Shown here: one piece after another, positions 42,585-54,557 of the stretch
Position numbering within the stretch: the stretch's first letter is position 1
Layout of the letters: every line of letters begins with the position of its first letter
From: Verrucomicrobiota bacterium
GTDB taxonomy: Bacteria > Verrucomicrobiota > Verrucomicrobiia > Opitutales > Opitutaceae
Assembly (NCBI GenBank): GCA_016871755.1
Contig: VHCJ01000008.1
Span: 55,810-119,809, forward strand
DNA length: 64,000 nucleotides
Reading direction: 5' to 3'
Notes under the pieces: generated by a model
Told to the model about the DNA's origin: nothing
Databases searched by the model: none
Seen by the model: only the letters and a program-made list of their open reading frames with translations
Program-made: the position numbers and the translations under genes

Positions 42585-45500
42585 TCAGCGTTTCACGACA
42601 AAGGTGTCGTGGTTCATCAGGGCGTTCACGACGGTGGTGGCCGCGGCGAGGACGACGGGATCGATCGCGGGGTTCCGTGGGGTGTCGCCGAGGGCGACGA
42701 GGGACGCCGCGTCGGCCGGGTTCTGGCGGTAATGCTGCTCCTGCTCGGCGTACATGCGGCCGAGGATTTCCCGCTCGCGGGCGTCCGCCGCCCGGCCGGA
42801 GAGGCGGGCGAAGGCATTGCCGAGGAAGGCTCCACCGGGACCGCCGCTGTCGTGCAGCAGCCGCTCGGCCAGTACGCGGGCGGCCTCGACGAACTGGACG
42901 CCGTTGAGCAGCACCAGCGCGTGCAGGGGCGTGTTGGTGGTGTCGCGGCGGGCCACGCAGACCACGCGGTTCGGCGTGTCGAACGCCTCCAGCACCGGCG
43001 CCGGGCCGTTGCGGCGCCAGAACGTGTAGAGGCTGCGCCGATACAGGTCCGCTCCCTTGCCAGCGGGCGCCGGCTTGAACGACTCGGGCAGATCGTATGT
43101 CGGCACGGGTGACCCGCCGATGCGCTCGACGAGCAGGCCGCTCGCCGCGAGGGCGTGGTCGCGGATCATCTCCGCGGGCAGGCGGTGGCGGGGGCCGCGG
43201 GCGAGCCAGAGGTTCGCCGGGTCGTCCGCCATCAGCGTCGGGTTCGCGAAGCTGCGCTGGCGGTAGGTCTGCGAGAGGACGATCGTCCGCCAGAGGGCCT
43301 TCACGTCCCAGCCCGAGCGCACGAATTCCCCCGCGAGCCAGTCGAGCAATTCCGGGTACTCCGCCTTCTCGCTCTGGTTGCCGAAGTCGTCCGCCGTGAA
43401 GACGAGGCCGCGGCCGAAGAGCGACTGCCAGAAGCGGTTCACCGTCACGCGGGCGAGGAGGGGGTGGTCGGGGGCGGTCAGCCAGCGCGCGAGGCCGAGG
43501 CGGTTCCGCGGCGCATCGGCCGGGAAGGGTGGCAGCGCCGCCGGGGTGTCGGCCGTCACGCGGTCGCCGCGATGGTCGTACTCGCCGCGACGGAGCAGGT
43601 ACGCGGGCTTCGGCTCCGGCAGCTCGCGCATCACCATGATTTCCCGCGCTTCGACGGCGACACGATTCGCGTGCGCGCGGGCTTCGTGCAGGGCCGCGAG
43701 GCGGACGCGGTAGGGTGCGTCGTGGAGCGCGAGGTAGGTCTCAAACCAAGCGTCGTCGGATGCGTTGGCCGACGAGCCGGGCTGATGGAGTTCGCGGACT
43801 TCGAGGTCCGTCAGGGCGCGGTTGAAGACGCGGAGGTCATCGACGCTGCCGCCTTTGAAGCCGCGGTCGCGGAAACGTTCGCCCACCGCGAGCGAGTCGC
43901 CGCCTCCGCCACGGATGTCTTTGGTCAGGCCGTCACGGACGACGTCCACCGCGACGGGCTCGCCATCGACCGTGATGCTGAGGCCGGCCGCGCGGCTGGA
44001 GCCGTCATTGCGGACGGTCACGTGCACCCAGCGACCGGTCGGGAGCGGGGTGGTGGCGCGGACCGAGGCGGCGTTGCCGGGCCAGAAGTGGATCAGCGAC
44101 CACTTCAGGCGGCCGTCCTCGACGAGGAGTTCGTAGCCGCGGCTGCCGGCGTCCGTCCACGCGCGCGAGCGGTGCAGGATCACCGCGCGGTCCTTCGTGT
44201 CCGGGGTCTGCAGCCAAAGGGAAATCGTGAAGGGATCGTGGCGGCGGAAGTTGCCGACGCGGGTGTCGATGGGGTGGTCGCCGGTGAGGCGGACGCCGAG
44301 GCCGCGGTGGCCGGGCACCGACTCGTTGTCCTTCGCGCTGGTGGCGTCCTGCGTGGGCGCGACGCGGTTGGCGAAACGGATGGCGCCGGTGAGGCGGGAG
44401 GTGATGTCCGCGAAGGGTTCGTCGTCGGGCACTTCATCGCCGATGCGGGGCTCGCCAAGGGGCCGGGGGGCGCCTTTCTCGAGGACGGGCGCGGGAACGG
44501 CGGGTTCGCGGGCGTCGAAGTCGAAGCGGGCGATTTCCCCGGCGAGGAGGGTGCGGTCTGAGTTCGGATCCTGCCGCCATGCCGTGAAGGCGGCGCGACG
44601 ATTCTCGCGCACGGCGGCGAGGGCAGATTCCGACCGGGCGACCTCGGCGGTGGCGGCTTGATAGCGGGCGCGGTGCGCGGGGTCCGGCAGCCACAGTGTC
44701 GGTGTCGGCACCGAGCGGGTGAAGTACGAGTAGAGCCCGGCCTCGTCGATGTTCTGGAAGAAGGACCAGAGGGAGTAGTACTCGCGCTGCGGGATCGGAT
44801 CGTACTTGTGGTCGTGGCAGCGCGCGCAGTCGAGGGTAAGCCCGAGGAACGCCGTGCCGAAGGTGGTTACGCGGTCGTTGACGTAATTGACGCGGTATTC
44901 CTCCTCAACCGAACCCCCCTCCGCCTCCTGCGGGTGCAGGCGGTTGAAGGCGGTGGCAAGGATCTGTTCGTCCGTTGCACCGGGTAAGAGATCGCCGGCG
45001 AGTTGCCAGGTGACAAATTGGTCCCACGGGAGGTTGCGGTTGAAGGCCCTGATGACCCAGTCGCGCCAAGGCCACATTTCGCGGTCGCGGTCGACCTGGA
45101 AGCCGAAGCTGTCCGCGTAGCGCGCGAGATCCAGCCAGTCCGTGGCCATGCGTTCGCCGAAGCGGGGCGAGGCGAGGAGCCGGTCCACGGTACGCTCAAG
45201 CGCATCCGGAGCGGAGTCGTTCCGGAATGTCGCCAGCTCCGCCGGCGTCGGCGGCAGGCCGGTGAGGTCGAAGGTGATCCGGCGCAGCAGGGCATCGCGA
45301 TCCGCCTCGGGCTGCGGTGCAAGCCCGCGGCGCGCAAGGCCGGCGAAGACGATGCGGTCGATCGGGTTCGACTCCGTCCTGGCCTCGGGCAGGGCGACCG
45401 AGGCCAGCGGCTGGAAGGCCCAGTGCGGCCGATACGACGCGCCTTCGTCGATCCACTGCTTCAGGATCGCAATTTGTTCGGGAGTGAAGGGCTTGCGCTT

Positions 45501-45854
45501 CGACTCCGGCGGCGGCATGGCCTCGTCCGGGTCGGTGCTGAGGAGGCGGGCGATCAGTTCGCTGTCGGCACTGTGTCCGGGAACGATCGCGGCGAGCCCA
45601 CCTTTCTCGCGGGTCGCGCCCTCAAACGTGTCGAGTCGGAGCCGTGCCTTGCGCCCCGCCTCGTCCGGTCCGTGGCAATGGAAGCACGTATCGGAGAGAA
45701 TCGGCCGGACCTGCCGGCTGAAATCAATCGGCGCGGGCTTCGCGGCGGCCGTGGAAACGGGCAGGGCCGCGAAGCCGAAAACGGCGGCGGCAGCGGCGAA
45801 CCAGACCCGGGACGGCGTCGACTGGGCGGGGAAGACGAATCCGGACGGAGGCAC
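42585..45854 (-). CDS. Planctomycete-type cytochrome c / DUF1549 / LamG / DUF1553 protein
   Basis: The 1089-residue protein has a signal peptide (residues 1-37), a heme-type site C57-F-H-C60-H61 (PSCyt1), and the DUF1549 domain with another C-x-x-C-H (Cys343, Cys346, His347 in DCARCHDHKYDP). Residues about 490-690 are a concanavalin A-like LamG domain (FTISLWLQTPDTKDRAVILH, SVDDLRVFNRALTD), and DUF1553 covers about 790-1060. Start: GTG 45854-45852 fits the signal peptide; no ATG exists close by. Such proteins are exported and expressed with DUF1501 partners, and their function is not established; electron transfer linked to glycan attack is often proposed. The LamG insert supports sugar binding. 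Confidence 0.9.
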   Translation of the reverse strand: MPPSGFVFPAQSTPSRVWFAAAAAVFGFAALPVSTAAAKPAPIDFSRQVRPILSDTCFHCHGPDEAGRKARLRLDTFEGATREKGGLAAIVPGHSADSELIARLLSTDPDEAMPPPESKRKPFTPEQIAILKQWIDEGASYRPHWAFQPLASVALPEARTESNPIDRIVFAGLARRGLAPQPEADRDALLRRITFDLTGLPPTPAELATFRNDSAPDALERTVDRLLASPRFGERMATDWLDLARYADSFGFQVDRDREMWPWRDWVIRAFNRNLPWDQFVTWQLAGDLLPGATDEQILATAFNRLHPQEAEGGSVEEEYRVNYVNDRVTTFGTAFLGLTLDCARCHDHKYDPIPQREYYSLWSFFQNIDEAGLYSYFTRSVPTPTLWLPDPAHRARYQAATAEVARSESALAAVRENRRAAFTAWRQDPNSDRTLLAGEIARFDFDAREPAVPAPVLEKGAPRPLGEPRIGDEVPDDEPFADITSRLTGAIRFANRVAPTQDATSAKDNESVPGHRGLGVRLTGDHPIDTRVGNFRRHDPFTISLWLQTPDTKDRAVILHRSRAWTDAGSRGYELLVEDGRLKWSLIHFWPGNAASVRATTPLPTGRWVHVTVRNDGSSRAAGLSITVDGEPVAVDVVRDGLTKDIRGGGGDSLAVGERFRDRGFKGGSVDDLRVFNRALTDLEVRELHQPGSSANASDDAWFETYLALHDAPYRVRLAALHEARAHANRVAVEAREIMVMRELPEPKPAYLLRRGEYDHRGDRVTADTPAALPPFPADAPRNRLGLARWLTAPDHPLLARVTVNRFWQSLFGRGLVFTADDFGNQSEKAEYPELLDWLAGEFVRSGWDVKALWRTIVLSQTYRQRSFANPTLMADDPANLWLARGPRHRLPAEMIRDHALAASGLLVERIGGSPVPTYDLPESFKPAPAGKGADLYRRSLYTFWRRNGPAPVLEAFDTPNRVVCVARRDTTNTPLHALVLLNGVQFVEAARVLAERLLHDSGGPGGAFLGNAFARLSGRAADAREREILGRMYAEQEQHYRQNPADAASLVALGDTPRNPAIDPVVLAAATTVVNALMNHDTFVVKR

Positions 45855-45954
45855 GGTCTCAAGGAAACGATGTCGGGTCGCTTGTCCACCCAAACAGGGG
45901 CCTCCGGGATTGGATTGCCGCAGCGTGGGAGAACGGGCTAAGGAAGGTCCTGTG

Positions 45955-47166
45955 ATGAAACTTATTGCCCTGACCCCGTTTGCCCGCGCCGCCGTGCTGG
46001 CGCTCTTTGTTTCCTGCGCTTCCGCCGCGGCGTCGGTTCCGGTGGTGGGCACACCGTTCTTCGGTGATCCGCCCGATGCCACGCACCCGTGGGCGATCCA
46101 CGACCGCAACCGCCCGCAGCCCGTGCGGGTTGCGCCGGGCACCGCCAGCACCGCGGACCAACCGGGTCAGCCGCCCGCCGATGCGATCGTGCTCTTCGAT
46201 GGGACGGCGGCCTCGCTCGATCGTTGGGTCTCCAACAACAAGGAAGGCGGCCCGGTGAAGTGGGTCATCCGCGATGGCGCCTTGGAGTGCGTCGCGAAGA
46301 CCGGCGACATCCGCACCGTGGACGAGTTCGGCGACTGCCAGTTGCGCATCGAGTGGGCCGCGCCCCGCCGCGTCGAGGGCCGGAGTCAGGGCCGCGGCAA
46401 CAGCGGCATCTTCCTTCTCGGGCTCGTCGAGGTTCAGGTTTTGGACAACTACGACAACCCCACCTACGCCGACGGCTTCGCCGCCTCGGTCTACGGGGTG
46501 AACCCGCCGCTGGCGAACGCGCTGCGCCCGCCGGGCGAATGCCAGATCATCGACATCGTCTTCCGGCGCCCGGTGTACGACGGCGACCGCGTGCTTGATC
46601 CGGGCTACGTCACCGTCTTCTGCAATGGCGTCCTCGTGCAGGATCACACCCCCCTTGAGGGCCCGACCGGGCACATCAAGCGCACGAAGGTGGGTCCGCT
46701 GCCGGCCAAGGGTCCGCTGAAGCTGCAGGACCACGGGAATCCGGTGCGCTTCCGCAACATCTGGTACCGCCCGCTGCCGCCGCGCGCCGTGGAGGGCGGC
46801 ACCGACGGGGCCCTCTCGCCGGCCGCGACGCAGGCCAAGCGCGAGCAGATCGCTGCCTTCATCCGCGCCGACGCCGCGTCCATGGCGTCAGGCTCCCGCG
46901 AGCAGGCCTTCCGTCTCGGTGAATCACTGATGTACGCGCCCGATCCGGAAATCCGCGCCCGGCTCGAGCGCATGGCCGTCGATTACGTCACGGAGGTCGC
47001 CGCGCTGCCGGCTTTCGAACGCGAGGCTCGCAAGGCTGAGATCCTCGAGACCCTGCGCGTGCTGCGCTACGCCACCAAGCACGGGCTGCTCGCCCGCGAC
47101 TTCGCCCCGTGGTCCCGCCTCGAGCAGGTGATCAAGGACGCTGGCTGGGACGACGCGAAGAAGTAA
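45955..47166 (+). CDS. DUF1080 (3-keto-disaccharide hydrolase) domain protein
   Basis: The 403-residue protein has a signal peptide (1-25). Residues about 70-285 match the 3-keto-disaccharide hydrolase fold: IVLFDGTAASLDRWVSNN, WVIRDGALECVAKTGDIRT, FGDCQLRIEWAAP, GRGNSGIFLLGLVEVQVLDN and CQIIDIVFRRP, ending FRNIWYRPLP. A C-terminal helical region (about 295-403) is of unknown role. Family members cleave 3-keto-glycosides produced by Gfo/Idh/MocA-type dehydrogenases. That matches the Tat-exported Gfo gene 3.3 kb away. A strong AAGGAAGG precedes the ATG. It is divergent from the DUF1553 gene, with 100 bp between starts. Confidence 0.9.
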   Translation: MKLIALTPFARAAVLALFVSCASAAASVPVVGTPFFGDPPDATHPWAIHDRNRPQPVRVAPGTASTADQPGQPPADAIVLFDGTAASLDRWVSNNKEGGPVKWVIRDGALECVAKTGDIRTVDEFGDCQLRIEWAAPRRVEGRSQGRGNSGIFLLGLVEVQVLDNYDNPTYADGFAASVYGVNPPLANALRPPGECQIIDIVFRRPVYDGDRVLDPGYVTVFCNGVLVQDHTPLEGPTGHIKRTKVGPLPAKGPLKLQDHGNPVRFRNIWYRPLPPRAVEGGTDGALSPAATQAKREQIAAFIRADAASMASGSREQAFRLGESLMYAPDPEIRARLERMAVDYVTEVAALPAFEREARKAEILETLRVLRYATKHGLLARDFAPWSRLEQVIKDAGWDDAKK

Positions 47167-47183
47167 GCGGATCGCCGCCCGGC

Positions 47184-47217
47184 GCCCGCACCCGGCCCGG
47201 TTGAGCCGGGCGCGGGC
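47184..47217. terminator. Hairpin between convergent genes (bidirectional terminator candidate)
   Basis: A 13-bp stem (47184-47196 with 47205-47217) with one A-C mismatch and an 8-base loop lies between the stop codons of the DUF1080 gene and the copper monooxygenase gene. It has no clear T run on either side. Its position and strength suggest a transcript end for both. Confidence 0.55.
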
Positions 47218-47223
47218 GGCTCC

Positions 47224-50200
47224 TCACGGCACGCGGTAGACTTCAACGAGGGTCTCGCCGTTGCCGCCGTCGACGTGGGCGGTGTAGCCGCCTGCGGGCA
47301 GCGTGAGGAGCACCGCCGCGTCGGCGCTGCCCGGCGCAAAGGCGAACGCCCCGGTGGCGGCCACCGCGCCGCGCACGTCGGCGGTATCCGACCACCCGGT
47401 CACGCGGGTCACGAGCGTCCCGTCACTCCGGTATATCGAGAGGCGGGGCTGGGCCAGCGCCCCGGCGACGCCGAACGCACTCAGCGCCGGCCCCGCCGCG
47501 CGCACGAGGACTTTGCGGCTTTCACTGCCGCCGACCACGAAGCCGGTGATGAGGGTCGGGGCCGCGGTCGAGAGGGGCAGGCGGCAGGAGAGGTTGACCA
47601 CCTGCGTGCCGGCTTGATCGGCCTCGTAGGCTTCGGCCAAGACGGCCCCGCCCTTGCCGTCGCGGCTGGTGACGTGGAGGGAATAGCCGCCGGGCGGCAG
47701 CGTCACGGCGAGAGCCGCATCGCGGCTCGAGGCCGGCAGCGCGAAGGCCCCGGATGCCGCAGTCGCCGTCGCCAACTCCAGGAACGCCGGGAGGTCGCCT
47801 TGGTCGTTGTTGGCCAGGATCCGCCGCCCGGCGGAGTCGTACACCGCGAGTTCCGGATCCGCGAGAGCGTCGGTGACGCCGAACGCCGCGAGGGTCGGGC
47901 CGACCGCGCGGAGGAGAACGCGCTTCGGTTCGTTGCCCGTGATCGTGAGCCCTGCGATCAGGCGCTGCCCCGGCGCGAGGACGGAGCGGGTCGAGAGGTT
48001 GATCAGGCTGGGCGGATCGAGCGAGAGCGTGACGCGCTGGCTGGAGATCGCGCCGGCCGCGTTGGAGACGACGAGCCGGTAGTCGCCGACGTGCGCCCAC
48101 GTGAGGTTGGTCAGGCTGAGGGTCGGGGTTTCGGCGAAGCAGAATTCCGAATCACCCTTGTACCACTGGTACGTGGGCGCAGGGTCGGCGGAGACTTCGG
48201 CGGCGAAGACCACGCTGCCGCCGAGCGCACCGCGGAGGCTCTGCGGCTGGCGGAGGAAGACGGGGGCGGCGGGCTTGGGGAGGATCGCGAGATCGAGGGG
48301 CGTGACCGCCGCCCCGGCGGCGTTTTCGGCGACGAGTTGCAGGCGGACCCGCCCGGCGGCGGTCGGCGTGCCGCTGAGGGCTCCGGTCTGGGGATCAAGG
48401 CTCAGACCGGCGGGGAGTTGCTCGACGCGGTACGTCACGCCGGTGCCACCGTCCGCCGCGAAGCGCGCGGTGACGGGGAGGCCGGCGTAGCCGGTGACGA
48501 AGCGGGCTCCGCTCCAGATCGGCGGTATGCCGCTGGCGGTGGGCGCGTCGGTGAGCCCGAGGTAGCCGATGAACATTTCGTCATCCGTCTGCTCGCCGAA
48601 GCGCACCGTGGCCCTGGGGTTGGGGTTGGCGAGGTTCTCCGCGGAATTGTCCCAGGCGCCCCGCAGCCGGATCACCGTGCCGGCGGGCAGGCGTTTCGGG
48701 ATCGCGAAGCGGTACTCCCGCTGCCAGTCGAAGTCGTACATCGGGACGTTGAGCAGCACCTCGGAGCGGCCGTCCGGATAGATGGCGTCGTAGGCGATCT
48801 TCTTCCCGCGGTAATGCATGTGCGGGTTGAGCTCGTGCAGGAGGGAATCGTTTGCGACCCGGTACTCGCTCTCGGCGGGCACCTCGGCTGCGCCGGGCGG
48901 GATGGTGAAGGCCGTGAGCCCCGCGGCCGTGGTCTTCAACTCGCGCTTGGGCGTCTGGTTGGCCGGGTAGTAGTACAACCCCACCTGCGTCCGGTCCGTC
49001 TCGGGCTTGCCGGTGGTGGTGTAGTGCATCTGCAGCACGAAGAGGTCTCCGGCGACCACGCGTTTGCCGGTTTCGTCGGGCAGGAAGCGCGGATCGAGTC
49101 CGGGGACGTAGCCGGCAAAGTGGCCGCCGAGGCCGCCCCCCGAGGCGAGGAGTCCATCGAGTCCGTTGAACAGGAGGGCGTGATGGACCACGCTCCGGTT
49201 TCCGGGCCGGATCACGATGCCGCGCAGCCAGCGGGTCTGCGGGATCGCCACCGGGACGTACCGGTAGGCGATCTTGCCGGTCGCCGGGATGGACTGCGTC
49301 GGAATGGTCAGGATCGCATCGGGCTGCCCGAGCGGCCAGTCGGGCACCACGGGCGGCGGGCTGCTGGCGATGGGATCGGAGCCGCTGCCGCGCGGCGCGC
49401 CGGCGCGCACCCACGCGAGCAGGCGCGTGGCCTCGCCGGGCGCGAGGCCGGCGTTCGGGGAAAAGCTATCGTACCGCGCATCCGCATCCCACGGCGGCAT
49501 CTTCTGTTCGAGCAGGACTTGGCGGAGATTGCCCGGACGACTCGACACGTCGGCGTAGCTCGTGAACGCGCGCGGAGCGATGCCGCCCGGGGCATGGCAT
49601 TCGACGCAGCGCTTCTGGATGATCGGCGCGATCTGGGTCGCGTAATCGATGCCCGGCGCGGGCGGGAGGTCGAGGGGCCACGCCCCCGCGCGGTCCGCCA
49701 CACGCGGCGTCGCAATCGCGGTGCGGGCGAGGCGCGCGGTCACGGCTTCCTCCGCGTACGCCCGACGCGGCTGGTCGAGCGGGTTCGCCGGATCCGCATC
49801 CGTCAGGGGACCGCGGTAGGCGAGGGTCCAGGCGCCGGCATCAAGCACGAAGGTTTCGCCGGATGCGGCGGCGCCGAGTTCCATCGCGACGAGCTGCGCG
49901 CCGTCGTGCAGTGCAGGCACGTCCTCGAGCGCGTACGTCGCCTGCGCGGCGGCGAGGAGGGAGCGGTCGATCCGTTGACCGGATCCGATTTGCCACACCG
50001 CCACGTCGGCGGCCGGGAACGCATCGCGCAACCGCCGCACCGCGCGCGCCGTGCGCAGGGCCGATGGATCGCCGGGCTCGGTGAAGATGAGCACGATCAC
50101 CTTGCGCTTCACCTCGTAGTAAAGCTCGTGCGCCCGGCCCGTGTGATCGACGAGACGGAAGTTGGGGACCGTTTCACCGGGCGCGAGGCCGCCGGCCGTG

Positions 50201-50382
50201 ACGGGCTGGCTGCGCACCTCCGGCGGGATCGCGCCGTGCGGCATCGTGCCGGCGTCGAGCGGCGATCCGCCGAGCGCGGCGACCGCGAGGAGGAGGGCGA
50301 ACGAGGCCCGGTGGCGCGACGCGGGACGACCGAAAACGCGGGCGGGGGGGCGGCGGGACGGCGTCAAGTGGGGCGTGAGCAT
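47224..50382 (-). CDS. Secreted redoxin / cytochrome c / type II copper monooxygenase fusion with Ig and AVGP modules
   Basis: The 1052-residue protein is built as follows: signal peptide (about 25-45); redoxin-like domain 65-190 without a CxxC; heme site C259-V-E-C262-H263 with MPPWD following; and a peptidylglycine-monooxygenase-type copper domain at about 360-615. The copper ligands expected from the PHM family are all present: His400, His401 (VVHHALLF), His453 (LQMHYTT), His521 and His523 (NPHMHYRG), and Met603 (DDEMFIGY). Then a putative-Ig fold (about 632-702), an Ig-like domain (705-790) and two AVGP modules (793-918 and 930-1052). It should hydroxylate a substrate in the periplasm or at the surface, with the heme domain perhaps delivering electrons. 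The substrate is not known. Confidence 0.9.
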   Translation of the reverse strand: MLTPHLTPSRRPPARVFGRPASRHRASFALLLAVAALGGSPLDAGTMPHGAIPPEVRSQPVTAGGLAPGETVPNFRLVDHTGRAHELYYEVKRKVIVLIFTEPGDPSALRTARAVRRLRDAFPAADVAVWQIGSGQRIDRSLLAAAQATYALEDVPALHDGAQLVAMELGAAASGETFVLDAGAWTLAYRGPLTDADPANPLDQPRRAYAEEAVTARLARTAIATPRVADRAGAWPLDLPPAPGIDYATQIAPIIQKRCVECHAPGGIAPRAFTSYADVSSRPGNLRQVLLEQKMPPWDADARYDSFSPNAGLAPGEATRLLAWVRAGAPRGSGSDPIASSPPPVVPDWPLGQPDAILTIPTQSIPATGKIAYRYVPVAIPQTRWLRGIVIRPGNRSVVHHALLFNGLDGLLASGGGLGGHFAGYVPGLDPRFLPDETGKRVVAGDLFVLQMHYTTTGKPETDRTQVGLYYYPANQTPKRELKTTAAGLTAFTIPPGAAEVPAESEYRVANDSLLHELNPHMHYRGKKIAYDAIYPDGRSEVLLNVPMYDFDWQREYRFAIPKRLPAGTVIRLRGAWDNSAENLANPNPRATVRFGEQTDDEMFIGYLGLTDAPTASGIPPIWSGARFVTGYAGLPVTARFAADGGTGVTYRVEQLPAGLSLDPQTGALSGTPTAAGRVRLQLVAENAAGAAVTPLDLAILPKPAAPVFLRQPQSLRGALGGSVVFAAEVSADPAPTYQWYKGDSEFCFAETPTLSLTNLTWAHVGDYRLVVSNAAGAISSQRVTLSLDPPSLINLSTRSVLAPGQRLIAGLTITGNEPKRVLLRAVGPTLAAFGVTDALADPELAVYDSAGRRILANNDQGDLPAFLELATATAASGAFALPASSRDAALAVTLPPGGYSLHVTSRDGKGGAVLAEAYEADQAGTQVVNLSCRLPLSTAAPTLITGFVVGGSESRKVLVRAAGPALSAFGVAGALAQPRLSIYRSDGTLVTRVTGWSDTADVRGAVAATGAFAFAPGSADAAVLLTLPAGGYTAHVDGGNGETLVEVYRVP

Positions 50383-50515
50383 GCGCGGACGGGGCGGGGG
50401 CCGGACCAAGCGAAGCAGGTGAAACTTACCGATTCCGGGGCGCGGCACAAGGCCGGGACGGCGGCGAGCGCCTTGGAGGTAAACGCTTGACCCCGCGGGT
50501 CAATCGCCCGTCGCC

Positions 50516-52060
50516 TTGACGCGGCCATCGTTTGCTCCGGTCCCCCGCCTTCCGCGCCCCTTTTCGTCGCGTTCTTTCCGCCCGTCGCCTCGTTTCCGGT
50601 TCCCCGTCTTACCCCCCTCACCCCCTCGCGTCCGCCAGCCCCCTCCGCTTTCTTTAAACTCCTCGGTTCGACCAGCCCCCGTCGCACCCTCCACTCCCTT
50701 CACCGTCTCCCGTCGCGACTTCGTCACGCTTTCCACCACCGCCTTGGCGCTCCTCGGCCTCACCGGCTGCACCAGCCTCGTGCGGTCCCCGCGCGAGCCG
50801 CGGCCGATCGCCCCCGGTGCCAAGATCCGCATCGCCCAGATTGGCTGTGGCGGCAAGGGGTTCAGCGACATCGCGGTGCACGCCGATGAGGACGTCGTGG
50901 CCCTTTGCGACATCGAGTGGGAACTTCCGCAGGTTCAGGAGCTGTTCAAGAAGTTCCCCAATGCCAAGCGTTACCGTGATTTCCGGAAAATGCTGACGGA
51001 GATGGACGACCAGATTGACGCGGTCTGCATCAGCACGCCGGACCACATGCACTTCCTGCAGACGTACATGGCGATCCTGCTCGGCAAGCACGTCTACGTG
51101 CAGAAGCCCCTGACCCGGACGGTGGGCGAGGCGCGCGAGCTGCTCCGGCTCGCGCGGATGAACGGCGTGGTCACCCAGATGGGCAACCAGGGTCACGCGG
51201 GCGAAGGCTGCCGCTTGGTCAAGGAATAGATCGACGCCGGGATTCTGGGTCAGGTGCGCGAGGCGCACATCTGGACCAACCGCCCGGTTTGGCCGCAGGG
51301 CATGGCGGAGTGGCCGGCGGAGGAGCCGGTACCGGCGGGGGTTGATTGGGACGGCTTCCTCGGCCGCTCGCCGCAGCGGCCGTTCAGCCGGGCGATTCAT
51401 CCGTTCAAGTGGCGTGGGTTCCGTGACTACGGTTGCGGCGCGCTGGGCGACATGGCGTGTCACATCATGGACGCGGCCTTCTGGGGCCTGCGGCTCGGTG
51501 CGCCGGAGCGCGTTGAACTCACGTCGATTGAAGGCGCTTCCCCGGTCGCGTTCCCGAAGTCGGCGGTGGTGACCTATTATTTCCCGGCCCGCGGGGCGAT
51601 GGCGCCGCTCAAACTGACCTGGTACGAAGGCGGGAAGCGTCCGCCGGCGCTGCCGCAGATGGCGGGCCGAGAACTCGCGAAGGGCGGCCAGCTCCTCGTC
51701 GGGGATTCCGCGACGGTTTACGACGGGAACGACTACTGCAACAGCCCGCGCATTGTGCCGGAGGCCTGTTGGCAGGAACTGCGCCCCTCGCTGCCTCCGC
51801 GCACGATCCCGCGTGTGCCGGGGGGTGATCCGCACAAGGAGTGGACCGCCGCGATCCGCGCGAACAACCCGCAAGGCTGCGGCTCCAACTTCGAGTATTC
51901 CGTGCCCTTCACCGAGACGGTCTGCCTCGGCACCCTCGCGATCCTCGTCGGCAAGTCCTTCACCTGGGACGCGAAGGCGATGAAGACCAACCTCCCCGAG
52001 GCCAACGAGCTCCTCTACCCGAAGTACCGCAAAGGCTGGCGCCCGCAGGACGTCGCCTGA
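50516..52060 (+). pseudogene. Tat-exported Gfo/Idh/MocA oxidoreductase interrupted by one in-frame TAG
   Basis: A single frame codes for a Tat-plus-lipobox N-terminus (SRRDFVTLSTTALALLGLTGC), then IAQIGCGGKGFSDIAVH and HVYVQKPLTRTVGEARELLR (the KP motif). It reaches TAG at 51227-51229 (within RLVKE-stop-IDAGILGQ) and continues unshifted with VREAHIWTNRPVWPQGM to AKAMKTNLPEANELLYPKY. The stop replaces a residue inside a helix that is normally Trp, Tyr or Gln in relatives, so the frame is otherwise complete (about 510 codons). The start is unclear: only TTG 50516 is in frame, with a long Pro-rich stretch before the Tat signal. If read through it would be a secreted lipoprotein-like sugar dehydrogenase, and it may supply 3-keto sugars to the DUF1080 protein. 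Confidence 0.78.
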
Positions 52061-52162
52061 GCGGGCAGGCGGATGCGGAAGACGGACTCCTCCGGCCGAG
52101 CCTTGCCTCGGCCGCCGGGTTGGTCGACCTTCACGGGCTCGGTCGTCCTTCTTTCTTTCCGC

Positions 52163-54487
<2,325 letters not shown>

Positions 54488-54557
54488 ATTACATTTGACG
54501 GGGCTTCGGCCGATCCGTGAAACCTTTCCCCGGGTGGGCGTCTCACCTCTCATTACC

